Source of the DNA: Microvirga sp.
GTDB lineage: Bacteria > Pseudomonadota > Alphaproteobacteria > Rhizobiales > Beijerinckiaceae
NCBI RefSeq assembly: GCF_014699075.1
Contig: NZ_JACXAB010000005.1
Location: 307,518 to 371,517, forward strand
Direction of reading: 5' to 3'
DNA: 64,000 nucleotides
The notes under the pieces: generated by a model
What the model was told of the DNA's origin: nothing
Database searches by the model: none
Seen by the model: only the letters and a program-made list of their open reading frames with translations
Made by a program: the position numbers and the translations under genes
In this document: positions 45,469-54,506 of the stretch, one piece after another
How positions within the stretch are numbered: the first letter of the stretch is position 1
How the letters are laid out: every line of letters begins with the position of its first letter

Positions 45469-46926
45469 ATGGATTTTCTTCCGGAGGTTGCCCACTCGTC
45501 CCTCAAGTTCGGCACAAGCGGCTTGCGCGGGCTTGTGGTGGAGCTGAACGGCGTCCCGGCCTTTGCCTACACGCGTGCTTTTGCGGAATTGCTCAAGGAG
45601 GACGGCTCGGCTGCCGCGTCGAAGAATGTGGTTCTGGTCGGGAGAGATCTGCGCGAGAGTAGCCCCAGCATTGCCCAGATCTGCTGCGCCGCTTTGCAGG
45701 AAGCAGGGCTGACTCCGCTCGATTGCGGCGCTCTCCCTACGCCGGCGCTGGCCTATCACGGCATGCGCTTCGGCATCCCTGCGATCATGGTCACCGGAAG
45801 CCATATACCAGAAGATCGAAATGGGTTGAAGTTCTACCGGGCTCAGGGGGAAATCGACAAGAAGGACGAGGCCGCCATTCTGTCCTGGCATGCCAGGATG
45901 AGCATCGTCTCCGTTCCCGAGGGAGCAAGAGCTATCAGGGCCGCGACGCCAGACATTGACCTGATAGCCGCTTACAAGGAGCGCTACCGGGAGTTCTTCG
46001 GGGCAGGTTCCTTGTCGGGACTTACCGTCGGCGTCTACCAGCATTCCTCTGTCGCGCGCGATGTCATCGTTGAGGTGCTCGAGTCCCTTGGCGCACGGGC
46101 GGTGCCGCTTGGGCGTGCGACAAGCTTCATCCCCGTGGATACCGAGGCACTGCGCGTGGAAGATGAAATCTTGGCCCGGCAATGGGCCGGTGAGCAGAAG
46201 CTCGATGCCATCGTCTCGACCGATGGTGACGCTGACCGCCCTCTGATCTCCGACGCCAGCGGGACCTTCCTGCGGGGCGACCTGGTTGGGGCGATCACGG
46301 CCAAGTATGTTGGTTCGGACGTCGTTGTAACTCCAGTCACGTCCAACTCCGCACTGGAAACTTCTTGCGTGTTCGAGAATGTCATCCGCACCAAGGTTGG
46401 ATCTCCCTACGTCATCGCGGGCATGGCGGAAGCCGCCCGCTCCGGTGCGCGGACCATCATCGGGTTCGAGGCCAACGGCGGCGTTCTCCTCGGCTCCGAT
46501 GTAGAGCGGGAGGGCCGCCGGCTCGCAGCGCTTCCTACCCGCGACGCCATGCTGCCGATTCTTTGCGCCCTGGGCGAAGTCATCGCCCAGTCGCGGCCGC
46601 TTGCAGAAGTGGCAGCCGCTTTCGCCTTCAAGGCTGCGGCCAGCAACCGGCTGAAGAACGTTGCCACGGAAAAGAGTGCGGCCTTTGTATCGCGTCTGCA
46701 GGAGGACGAGGCTTTCCTCTCCGATCTGATGGCGCCGCTTGGTGGTGTTGCTGGGCAAGATGCCCGTGACGGCCTGCGGATTGCAGCCAAGAATGGGGAG
46801 GTTGTTCATTTCCGCCCCTCGGGCAATGCGCCGGAGCTGCGCGTCTATGTGGAGGCGTTGAGCCAGGAGCGCTCCGAGCAATTGCTTGAATGGGGACTGG
46901 CCGAGGCCGAGCGACGGGTCGGCTGA
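45469..46926 (+). CDS. phosphomannomutase/phosphoglucomutase-type enzyme
   Basis: The 485-residue alpha-D-phosphohexomutase begins KFGTSGLRGLV. The phosphoserine loop is TGSHIPEDRNG (about residues 108-118, with Ser in TGSH). The metal loop is STDGDADRP near 250, the sugar loop GFEANGG near 330, and the phosphate-binding end FRPSGNAPELRVY is near 450. It interconverts hexose 6- and 1-phosphates and supplies GDP-mannose or UDP-glucose pathways. The nucleotide-sugar dehydrogenase downstream points to surface polysaccharide synthesis. Confidence 0.92.
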   Translation: MDFLPEVAHSSLKFGTSGLRGLVVELNGVPAFAYTRAFAELLKEDGSAAASKNVVLVGRDLRESSPSIAQICCAALQEAGLTPLDCGALPTPALAYHGMRFGIPAIMVTGSHIPEDRNGLKFYRAQGEIDKKDEAAILSWHARMSIVSVPEGARAIRAATPDIDLIAAYKERYREFFGAGSLSGLTVGVYQHSSVARDVIVEVLESLGARAVPLGRATSFIPVDTEALRVEDEILARQWAGEQKLDAIVSTDGDADRPLISDASGTFLRGDLVGAITAKYVGSDVVVTPVTSNSALETSCVFENVIRTKVGSPYVIAGMAEAARSGARTIIGFEANGGVLLGSDVEREGRRLAALPTRDAMLPILCALGEVIAQSRPLAEVAAAFAFKAAASNRLKNVATEKSAAFVSRLQEDEAFLSDLMAPLGGVAGQDARDGLRIAAKNGEVVHFRPSGNAPELRVYVEALSQERSEQLLEWGLAEAERRVG

Positions 46927-47413
46927 AGGTTCCCCTTTCCGTATCTCTTATCTTGAAAAGCTACGCTCGTCCCCGCTGGATCGATCCTGAGCGGCGGGCA
47001 CGCAAGCAGGCTCATTGATGCGCCGGAGGCGCGCTTGACCATTAGCGAGAAGGCGGCGGCCGTTCTGGCCCCAGAGGCCAACAGGGGAGAGGTGAGCTTG
47101 GTCGAGCAGGCGCGGGGAAATCCATGTCGGAGTCCAGCGGTTCCCTTGCAAGGGCAGGCCGACCGAATTCGGCAACGCGGAATGGACACAGACACCAGCC
47201 CTGACCTGCGCCGCGTTCGCCCCGGCCGCGAGGCTCGCTGCCGGACAAAGTTCAATGGGGCATAGCGTCCGAGAAAGTCTGGCCGAGCGTCTCGGGTCAG
47301 GTGATTCCATTTCGGCGGGTACCAAGCTTTGCGCTTTCCCCGTATAGGCGATCTGGACCTGTTCCTCTATAGAGGGGCTCCGCGATCCTACGTGCGTGAG
47401 GCCGAGATTTCTG
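46927..47413. other. 487-base gap without recognisable gene
   Basis: Long frames exist on both strands but have no ribosome sites or recognisable sequence and read like GC-rich noise. GTGCGTGAGG near 47391 is the likely ribosome-binding area of the next gene. Confidence 0.4.
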
Positions 47414-48721
47414 ATGTCCAAAGACACTCTGCTGAAAAGACTTAATAATAAGACCGCCGTGATCGGTATTGTCGGGCTGGGATATGTTGGTCTGCCGCTG
47501 TCCCTTCGTTATTCGGAGGTCGGATACAAGGTCATCGGCTTCGACATCGACCAAGACAAGATCGATGCTCTGAACAAGGGGCAGACCTATATCGAGCACA
47601 TCCCATCTGAAAAGATTGCGAAGGCAATAAAATGCGGCTTTGAGCCGAGCTCGGACCTGTCTCTATCCCGCAACGTGGACGCCGTCATTCTGTGCGTTCC
47701 CACGCCTCTGACCAAGTATCGTGAGCCGGACCTGAGTTTTGTGTTGAGTACTGTTGATGCGCTCCTGCCATACCTGAGAAGCGGCCAAGTCGTTTCGCTG
47801 GAGAGCACGACTTATCCAGGCACAACCGAGGAAGAACTGCGTCCCCGACTTGAAAACGCAGGATTCGTGGTGGGAGAGGATGCGTTTCTCGTGTTTTCGC
47901 CCGAGCGCGAAGATCCGGGCAACGCGAGATTTAGCACGCAAACCATTCCTAAGGTCTGCGGCGGCAGCACCCCATCCTGCCTCGAGGTTGGACTTGCTCT
48001 CTATGGTCAAGTCATCGACACGGTTGTTCCCGTCAGTTCCACGCAGGCAGCGGAACTCACCAAGCTGCTCGAGAACATCCACCGTGCGGTCAATATAGGC
48101 CTTGTAAATGAGATGAAGATCATCGCCGATCGAATGGGGATCGACATCCACGAGGTCATTCGCGCGGCGGCAACCAAGCCGTTCGGCTTCGTGCCCTACT
48201 ATCCTGGCCCCGGGCTAGGGGGGCACTGCATTCCGATCGACCCGTTTTACCTGACCTGGAAAGCGCGTGAATATGGTCTTCACACGCGCTTCATCGAGCT
48301 CGCAGGCGAAGTCAACAGCGCAATGCCCGAATGGGTCGTCGAGAAACTTGCCGATGCTCTTAATGAGCGTGAGAGGCCAATCCGCGGCAGCAGAATTCTT
48401 GTCCTCGGCATCGCGTATAAAAAGAACGTCAATGACATGCGGGAATCTCCTGCCGTTGAACTGATGAGCCTCCTTCAGGCTAAGGGTGCGCATATTGACT
48501 ATAGTGACCCGCACGTCCCAAGCTTCCCGAAGATGCGGCGCTATTCCTTTGATCTCAACAGTGTCAAACTGACCCCTGAGGCGCTGGCAAGCTATGACGT
48601 GGTTCTGCTGGCGACAGACCACGACAGGTTCGACTATGAGACGATTGAGAAACACGCGAAGCTGATTGTGGACACCCGCGGACGATATCTCGGCGTGCAC
48701 AGCAAGGTGGTGAAGGCCTGA
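47414..48721 (+). CDS. nucleotide sugar dehydrogenase (UDP-N-acetylglucosamine 6-dehydrogenase type)
   Basis: This 435-residue UDP-glucose/GDP-mannose dehydrogenase family enzyme begins with the NAD-binding [20 protein letters not shown] (about residues 18-37). The ST motif [14 protein letters not shown] lies near 130, and [16 protein letters not shown] (catalytic Cys) near 265. The late [13 protein letters not shown] is typical of the WbpA/TviB branch. It oxidises the C6 hydroxyl of a UDP-sugar to a uronate for polysaccharides. I prefer the ATG at 47414 to the GTG at 47396. Confidence 0.93.
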   Translation: MSKDTLLKRLNNKTAVIGIVGLGYVGLPLSLRYSEVGYKVIGFDIDQDKIDALNKGQTYIEHIPSEKIAKAIKCGFEPSSDLSLSRNVDAVILCVPTPLTKYREPDLSFVLSTVDALLPYLRSGQVVSLESTTYPGTTEEELRPRLENAGFVVGEDAFLVFSPEREDPGNARFSTQTIPKVCGGSTPSCLEVGLALYGQVIDTVVPVSSTQAAELTKLLENIHRAVNIGLVNEMKIIADRMGIDIHEVIRAAATKPFGFVPYYPGPGLGGHCIPIDPFYLTWKAREYGLHTRFIELAGEVNSAMPEWVVEKLADALNERERPIRGSRILVLGIAYKKNVNDMRESPAVELMSLLQAKGAHIDYSDPHVPSFPKMRRYSFDLNSVKLTPEALASYDVVLLATDHDRFDYETIEKHAKLIVDTRGRYLGVHSKVVKA

Positions 48722-48896
48722 TCCGGCTTCTGGCGTGGCTGAACCTCCAACCGCTGGATCCACATATTGGGCTGCTAATGAAAATGCTGATCCGGCATTG
48801 TCAGAACCCCTTGATGTGTCCCACTGGTGCCAAATTGCCGAACTGCACGATGTGGTTTCCACGCATGACTCCAGCAGCAGCCCTGAATCAGGGGGA

Positions 48897-49022
48897 AAAC
48901 TGATCCTAAGGATGCCAGCGGGAAGCTTTTTTCAGACCGGCAATCGCACCATCCTCTCCTATCTGACGAAACCTCTGTCCGATCCCTTGATCCAAGCCCT
49001 CGGGGGGACAAGTGCCAGTTGA
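48897..49022 (+). pseudogene. C-terminal relic of a HlyD-type type I secretion adaptor
   Basis: The frame reads RMPAGSFFQTGNRTILSYLTKPLSDPLIQAL, which matches the end of HlyD-family membrane-fusion proteins (G-M-P-x-E-V-x-I-x-T-G-x-R-T-x-L-S-Y-L-x-K-P-L-x-D). The preceding residues in the same frame (48735-48896) do not look like HlyD. Only about 40 codons remain, so the gene is a remnant. The rest of 48722-49404 shows no gene I can support. Confidence 0.6.
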
Positions 49023-49404
49023 GCCAGGCTGAAGAGCTGCGGCGTCATTATCGTCGCTGCTCAGGAGCGATCTTTCCGCTGAGCGGACCGATTGGCACGT
49101 CCTCCTCCTGCAACGGAACGACCTTGGATGCGGCCAAACCGCAGGTCATTGGTCCGGCTCGTGCCACCTGATGTGAGCCAATCCCATAGCATCCGAGTCC
49201 GGGGCATCTTAGGACGGCCTCAAACCCAAAGAGCCGGTGCGGCAAGAGAATGCACAGCAGAATGGTCAATTCCCATTTTCCGAGGTACATTCAGCCGGCA
49301 GAGAGCTTCGCAGGAACGCTCGACGTAATAGTGCACGGAACGGCTGTCCGCAGGCTCGTGCACGATCACTTACGCACAGGGGTGATGCGTCCTAAGGGGC
49401 ATGA

Positions 49405-49785
49405 CTAATTTCGTTTCCCTGACCCTTCAGGCAGGAGAAGGTGTCCCTTCAAGATTCGGACGATGTCTGCAACCTCTTCCCTCGGGATGGCGAACCCGAC
49501 AGCGCCGAAGGCTGGATGATCGAATGCGAGGAGAGATCCATCGATCTTTGCTACTTGAATGTACCAGTTTGGCCGATAGACTGTTTCAACGCTCAAGCCT
49601 TCGAGGCGTTGCATCGGCAAGCCCTGGATCATGCGCTGACGGGTGTGCCCCAGGAGGGTGATCAGCTTGCTCAACTGATCCAGGTTTAGCTCAACAGGTG
49701 ATCCTGTCTCCCCTTCAGGGCAAATCTCCAAGATAGCCGTTTGTTGGTCATCAGAGATTTGAATACCAAGCCGTGTCCTTTTCAT
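49405..49785 (-). CDS. conserved hypothetical protein (126 aa)
   Basis: The ATG at 49785 has GGAGAGGG about seven bases upstream, and the frame before it is poor. The product begins MKRTRLGIQISDDQQTAILEI and ends near EGSGKRN. It is a soluble alpha/beta protein with a helix of LDQLSKLITLLGHTRQRMI. No known family is recognised. It is transcribed leftwards, alone, with 519 bases of non-coding sequence upstream (49786-50304, nothing recognised). Confidence 0.65.
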   Translation of the reverse strand: MKRTRLGIQISDDQQTAILEICPEGETGSPVELNLDQLSKLITLLGHTRQRMIQGLPMQRLEGLSVETVYRPNWYIQVAKIDGSLLAFDHPAFGAVGFAIPREEVADIVRILKGHLLLPEGSGKRN

Positions 49786-50304
49786 AAACATTCCCTCTCC
49801 GGTGAATGGAGTATAGCTTATGAAGCTGGAAATCACGACCCGGCAACACATTGTATACGGGGCAGACGCAGAGGAGGGAGCGCCGTGATCCGCTCGCATG
49901 GTGCCATTGCGGTGCGACGATCTCCGGTTGGTGGTCCCAAGACATCGCTGGCGAAATGAACCTATGGCCGTATCCTTGCGAATAGCATCGAGCCAGCCTC
50001 TCCGCCATCGCCTGCCTGCTCGAATCCATGGAGCCCGACCCAAGCATCCCGGGTCCGGCATCCCTCTGAGCACCTGATCCGCTGCGCCTCCGGTGCGGCT
50101 TCACATCGCGGGTGGGTGCGTTGAGGACGCGCTCGTGAGCTTTCGTTTGATCAGCGCTCCTCGGGTCAGGTCAGTGACAGGAGGCTAGGGCTGCCTTTTG
50201 GCTCCTCGGGGGATGCTCTGGCTCGGGAGAGGAGGGTATGGCATGAAGGGGTGAACAAGCGGGAGCCTTGATTTCGCGTGGTGCATCGGGGCCTTTTGTC
50301 GTCG

Positions 50305-50901
50305 TCAGGGCTGTGCCGCCGTCTGTGAAGATCGAAGGGCCCGGAGAGTGTCCACATCAAGCCGTCCGGTTGCTGAGAGGCCTTGAGCCAGCTGGAAAGC
50401 CTCAACTGATCGGCGGGTACCTGGGCCGAACACCCCGTCCGCTTCCAATTGCCCGTATCCCAGCTTCGTGAGCGCTTCCTGCGCCTCGCGGATCTCTTCC
50501 TTAGAAAGTGAGGCGCTGGCTTCTACGGATCGGGTGGGGCTCACTTGAGGGGATGTTGTCTCTTGTGGGTCCGCTGCCTGGGCTGGATCGTTGGAAGGCT
50601 GAGGGCGTATCGCGTCGATTTGGCCACTGACGCGGCCTCGAAGATACTCGAGATGTTGAAGCTCCTTGGTCGTGGCAGCGATCTGCTTTCGGAGGTGCTG
50701 CAGGTCCTGGTGTTCCTCTTGGAACTGTGCCAACTCGGCAGCAAGAGCATCACGCTCTGCGGCGGCCTCCGCAGCAGCTTGGGACAAGCGTGCAATCTCA
50801 GCCTGTATGTCAGCGTCAGGAGATCGAAAACCTAGGACTGATAGACCGTAAAGCGCCCATCCCGTAACGGCCGCCAATAGTGTCAAACGTCTCATCATCA
50901 C
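50305..50901 (-). CDS. coiled-coil protein with peptidoglycan-binding domain
   Basis: The 198-residue protein has an N-terminal membrane anchor (about 5-24), a coiled coil rich in Ala/Glu/Gln (about 30-95), and a Pro/Ser linker. A PG_binding_1 domain follows (about 135-190: EIREAQEALTKLGYGQLEADGVFGPGTRRSVEAFQLAQGL). It is likely tethered to the inner membrane and binds the cell wall. It is not obviously linked to the helicase system next door, although it is read the same way. Confidence 0.85.
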   Translation of the reverse strand: MMMRRLTLLAAVTGWALYGLSVLGFRSPDADIQAEIARLSQAAAEAAAERDALAAELAQFQEEHQDLQHLRKQIAATTKELQHLEYLRGRVSGQIDAIRPQPSNDPAQAADPQETTSPQVSPTRSVEASASLSKEEIREAQEALTKLGYGQLEADGVFGPGTRRSVEAFQLAQGLSATGRLDVDTLRALRSSQTAAQP

Positions 50902-50989
50902 GCAACCCGCTGTAATCTTGCTTCATATCTGCTGCTGATATAGGCAGCCCAGGATATGGCAGGAAGGGGTGAAGTTTCCGGGGAATCGC

Positions 50990-53233
50990 TCACGTCGCTA
51001 ATGACTCCAGCAGGTCTGCGGCAATTGCTGGCACGGCGGTAATCGCTTGCCGGTTGCGGCGCATCCAAAGCCGGTGCAACAGCGGACGAGGTATCAGACG
51101 GTCGTATTTCGCGTTGGCGAAGTTATCAGACCATAAGCATGAGTCTTCTAAATCCGTTGTTCCGTAACAACGGATGCGGTCGAGCGCTGCGGCGATCTGA
51201 TCCAGGGATGCGTCCGCTGTGGAAATAGCGAGATCATGGGCCTGCGCCTTGACCTGCTCTTTGCGCAAGGTAGCTGCAAAGACATGACAGGCTCCCGAGC
51301 CCCTCCATGGGAACAGGTGCACACCTCCGTTCGACACGATCACGCGTGTCTCGGCCAAGCCGTACAAGCTGAAAGCCCTGCGTGCCTCGGAGAGAAAATG
51401 CTGAGCCTGGGTGTCAAGATATTCAGGTATGTCGTCGGACGAGTAGACCGCTCTCATCTCCTCAAGCAGCCGGTCGTGCAGATCCTCGGCGGCGCCAGCG
51501 TCAAACTGTGGAGCCGCTCCTCCCTGGTGCGGCGCCACCTGCAGGATGCGAGAGCGCGTGTCCACCGCTTCCACGATCCAGTGCCGCCCGGCGAAAAGTA
51601 TGAGCGTTCCCTTCGCAACAGGATTCGACAGGGGGATAGTTCCAAGGGGAACCTGCCCGGACAACACGCGCCATTCCAGGTCGCTTTGGAACATTGCGAA
51701 GAAATCGCGTCGGGATACGATTGCCTCGCCACCTTCGCCGAGCATGAGTGATCCGTCAGCCGCTACCTCGATCAATTTGCCCGGGCTTTGAATTGCCGCG
51801 TTTAGAAGGTCAACCAGATCCTCCCGCCCGATATCCTCAAATGGTCCCGGACCAGCAAGGAGGTTGAAGATCGTACGGGGAGTGGCTCCCGACCGCTCAG
51901 TGATGACGGACAGGATCTGGTGAAGAAGCGCTGTCGCCAAGGCGTCGCTGACCGGCGCCGGCTCGGCGAAGCGCGCCTGAAGGAGGCGAACGGAGGCAAC
52001 GGCGCGGACCGTATTCGGGCGCAGGCGATCCCGGAAATCGGAGCAGTGGTCAATCACGGGTTCACGGATGTAGAGGCGAAGAATCGCTGGCGATCCGCGC
52101 CTGCCCGCTCGGCCCAACCTCTGACGCAGCGACGAGATCGAACGTGGCGCACCCACTTGTGCGACGGCGGAGACGGACCCGATATCAATGCCGAGTTCCA
52201 GGGTCTGGGTGCAGACGACGGTTGTCGGCAAGCTGTTCTGTCTCAACCGGTCTTCAACCTCACTGCGGATCTCCTTGGAAAGGCTGCCATGATGCGCAAA
52301 GAACTCGTTCGGAACGTAGGCCCTCACCGACCGTGTCCGCAGGCTGCCTGCGATGGATTCGACCTCTCGTCTCGTTTGCGCAAACACGAGGTTGCTCGAG
52401 CCACGCAGGGTCTGGAACAGGTGGTCGACGATCCGTGGGTGACTCGCCATTGGACGGCCCACAGCTTTGGTCTCGCGGCTCTCGGCAGGTGCTGCGTCGA
52501 GATAGCCCATCACCTTCAGCATGACCTCGGTTGCTGAGGTGTCGCCTTGGACCAGGGTGACGGATGAAGGCGCGGTCGGGCGAAGCCAGACCGCCGCTCG
52601 CGCAAGGTCGCCAATCGTCGCTGACAGTCCGATCCTCCGGGCGGGTGCCGTGCTCCATGCATCGATCCGTTTCAGGAGGGAGGCAAGGTGAAGCCCACGC
52701 GGGCCGGACATCAAGGCGTGGAGTTCGTCAATCACGATGAAGCTCAAACGGGACATGAGCCGCTTGGCGTCCTCGGGACGGCGCACCAGCAGCGCTTCCA
52801 GGGACTCCGGGGTGATGAGCGCCATGCCCGATGGATCGGCGAAGGCGCGTGTCTTCGCGCCACGTCCCGCATCGCCATGCCAGGGTACAAGCGTAAGACC
52901 AAGCCGTTCGCAAAGCGGAGATAGCCTGCGGGCCTGATCGTTGATGAGCGCTTTGAGCGGGCTGACGTAGAGCACGGCGAACCCGGTCCTCTGCTGGTCC
53001 GCAACGGCTGTCACAACCGGGAGAAAGGCTGCCTCGGTTTTTCCGGCGGCTGTGGGAGCAGTGATCAGGAGATCGCCGCACCCGCCAAGAATCGCATCAA
53101 TGGCCTGTACCTGGAGCGGGTGCAAGGTCTTCCAGCCCTGATCCCTGATCCAGGCCTGCACCTCGGGATTCAGCCGGGCGTACGCCGTTTCGGCGCTAGA
53201 TACGGATGCTTGTAAGATCATCGTGGAGGGCAA
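50990..53233 (-). CDS. Lhr-like DEAD/DEAH-box helicase (third gene of the TerB-ATPase-helicase trio)
   Basis: The 747 residues hold the full superfamily 2 helicase set: Walker A APTAAGKTEA near 58-67, DELHAL (motif II) near 170, SATIGD (motif III) near 205, TQTLELGIDIG and QRLGRAGRRG (motif VI) near 370. A long C-terminal part of the Lhr type follows. It probably unwinds or translocates on DNA. Its start overlaps the ATPase gene by 38 bases, so the two are translated together. BREX type 2 systems encode a similar helicase (BrxHI) beside BrxD. Confidence 0.9.
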   Translation of the reverse strand: MPSTMILQASVSSAETAYARLNPEVQAWIRDQGWKTLHPLQVQAIDAILGGCGDLLITAPTAAGKTEAAFLPVVTAVADQQRTGFAVLYVSPLKALINDQARRLSPLCERLGLTLVPWHGDAGRGAKTRAFADPSGMALITPESLEALLVRRPEDAKRLMSRLSFIVIDELHALMSGPRGLHLASLLKRIDAWSTAPARRIGLSATIGDLARAAVWLRPTAPSSVTLVQGDTSATEVMLKVMGYLDAAPAESRETKAVGRPMASHPRIVDHLFQTLRGSSNLVFAQTRREVESIAGSLRTRSVRAYVPNEFFAHHGSLSKEIRSEVEDRLRQNSLPTTVVCTQTLELGIDIGSVSAVAQVGAPRSISSLRQRLGRAGRRGSPAILRLYIREPVIDHCSDFRDRLRPNTVRAVASVRLLQARFAEPAPVSDALATALLHQILSVITERSGATPRTIFNLLAGPGPFEDIGREDLVDLLNAAIQSPGKLIEVAADGSLMLGEGGEAIVSRRDFFAMFQSDLEWRVLSGQVPLGTIPLSNPVAKGTLILFAGRHWIVEAVDTRSRILQVAPHQGGAAPQFDAGAAEDLHDRLLEEMRAVYSSDDIPEYLDTQAQHFLSEARRAFSLYGLAETRVIVSNGGVHLFPWRGSGACHVFAATLRKEQVKAQAHDLAISTADASLDQIAAALDRIRCYGTTDLEDSCLWSDNFANAKYDRLIPRPLLHRLWMRRNRQAITAVPAIAADLLESLAT

Positions 53234-54506
53234 TCACGCCATGGCTGACCGCACCGTCATCTGCGCCCTGGGGCATCTGGCTGGTGTCGAGCAAGGTCTG
53301 CCAATCGGTGCCGGGGTTTTGCTCGAGCAGGCTGAGAAGCTGGACGAAACGCCTGACGGTACTGCGCGGCGTGCGGAAGTAGGCGTCGCCGATCCGGTCG
53401 CGACAATCGGCCATGAAGGCCATGATTGCCTGATCCGGCACCAGGTGCTTTGAGGGATCATACCCTGAGAAAACACTGCGGATCTGCGAGAGCAGCACGA
53501 AAAGCTCCTCGGGCGCCAGGGTCGGCAGGCGGATCACCGGGCCGGACAGGTCAACGAGGCCGACCCGGGCAAAGGAATTTTCCTCAAGCCTGCTGCGCAG
53601 CGCGGGGTAGCTGAAAACGCCACGCCGCGGGTCCTGGAGAAAGTCTGGAGTTCCGCCAAGGACAAAGCCGATCCCTGCGCCGTCCCGCTGCATGACATCG
53701 TTCACCATGGACAGGATCTGCTCAAGGTTCTGACCGCGCGCTAATGGGTTTTGGATCCTGTACAGGTTCACCAACTCGTCGAGGATTACGAAGAGCCCGG
53801 CGTAGCCAGCCACCCTGACGAAGCGTGCCAGCGACTTGAACGCATCGAGGATGTTGGCGTCTTCAATAATCGAGCGAACGCCGAGCGCTTCACGAGCCTC
53901 GCTGCGCGTGGTGTACTCGCCACGCAGCCATCGCAAGGCCGCTGCCTTGAGAGCTTCGTTGCCCTTCTGGGATCCAGCCCAGTAAGCCTTCAGGACCGCA
54001 GCGTAGTCATAGCCGCCGGCTTGCTCCTGGATGGGAGCAAGCTTGCTGTCGATAACGTCTTCGACCGGGAGCCCGGCCGTAGGCGCCTCCTTCATAGCGT
54101 CCGTCACGAAGCGCTCGACGATCCGGCCAAGTGCGCCTCCGTCCGGAGCTGTGCGCGTCGCGAGGTTTCGCACCGCCTCGGCATAGAGCGTGCGTGCCTG
54201 TCCCGAGGTTCCGTGCAGGCGACGGTACGGCCCGAGATCAGCATGGGCGGTGACGAGCCGGTGCTCCAGGGCGACAATCCGCACGAGACTGAGGAAGAAG
54301 GTTTTGCCAGCGCCGTACTCGCCGATCACCAGGCGGAAGGAGGAGCCTCCACCGGCAACGTGCTCGATGTCTCGCCTCAGGGCGGTGATCTCGGCAAGCC
54401 GTCCGACCTGGATATGTTGCAATCCCGTACGCGGCACCGCCCCTGCGGCGAGGGCCCGCAGGATGGCACCGCGATCCGCCGGGCGGAGCGTAATTGGCGC
54501 TTTCAT
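53196..54506 (-). CDS. BrxD-like P-loop ATP-binding protein (DUF2791)
   Basis: The 436-residue protein has Walker A GEYGAGKT near residues 62-69 and Walker B FVILDELVNLYR near 240. The DUF2791/BrxD pattern runs throughout (for example GRLAEITALRRDIEHVAGG at the start of the domain and TPRSTVRRFVQLLSLL near the end). In BREX systems this family partners with a helicase and is needed for protection. Here it overlaps the upstream TerB-type gene by four bases (ATGA) and the helicase by 38 bases, indicating a single functional unit. Confidence 0.88.
   Translation of the reverse strand: MKAPITLRPADRGAILRALAAGAVPRTGLQHIQVGRLAEITALRRDIEHVAGGGSSFRLVIGEYGAGKTFFLSLVRIVALEHRLVTAHADLGPYRRLHGTSGQARTLYAEAVRNLATRTAPDGGALGRIVERFVTDAMKEAPTAGLPVEDVIDSKLAPIQEQAGGYDYAAVLKAYWAGSQKGNEALKAAALRWLRGEYTTRSEAREALGVRSIIEDANILDAFKSLARFVRVAGYAGLFVILDELVNLYRIQNPLARGQNLEQILSMVNDVMQRDGAGIGFVLGGTPDFLQDPRRGVFSYPALRSRLEENSFARVGLVDLSGPVIRLPTLAPEELFVLLSQIRSVFSGYDPSKHLVPDQAIMAFMADCRDRIGDAYFRTPRSTVRRFVQLLSLLEQNPGTDWQTLLDTSQMPQGADDGAVSHGVIALHDDLTSIRI

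Noticed and set aside
46948..47427. 159-residue minus-strand frame in the gap before the sugar dehydrogenase
   Set aside because: No ribosome site, no recognisable sequence, and overlapping frames of similar length on the other strand.
49048..49290. 80-residue minus-strand frame starting MYLGKWELTILLCILLPHR
   Set aside because: The hydrophobic start is suggestive, but there is no Shine-Dalgarno and the rest is not protein-like enough to support a call.
50990..54506. Complete BREX system
   Set aside because: Only BrxD-like and helicase genes are present; PglX, PglZ and PglW/Y are missing and a TerB-type protein is in their place.
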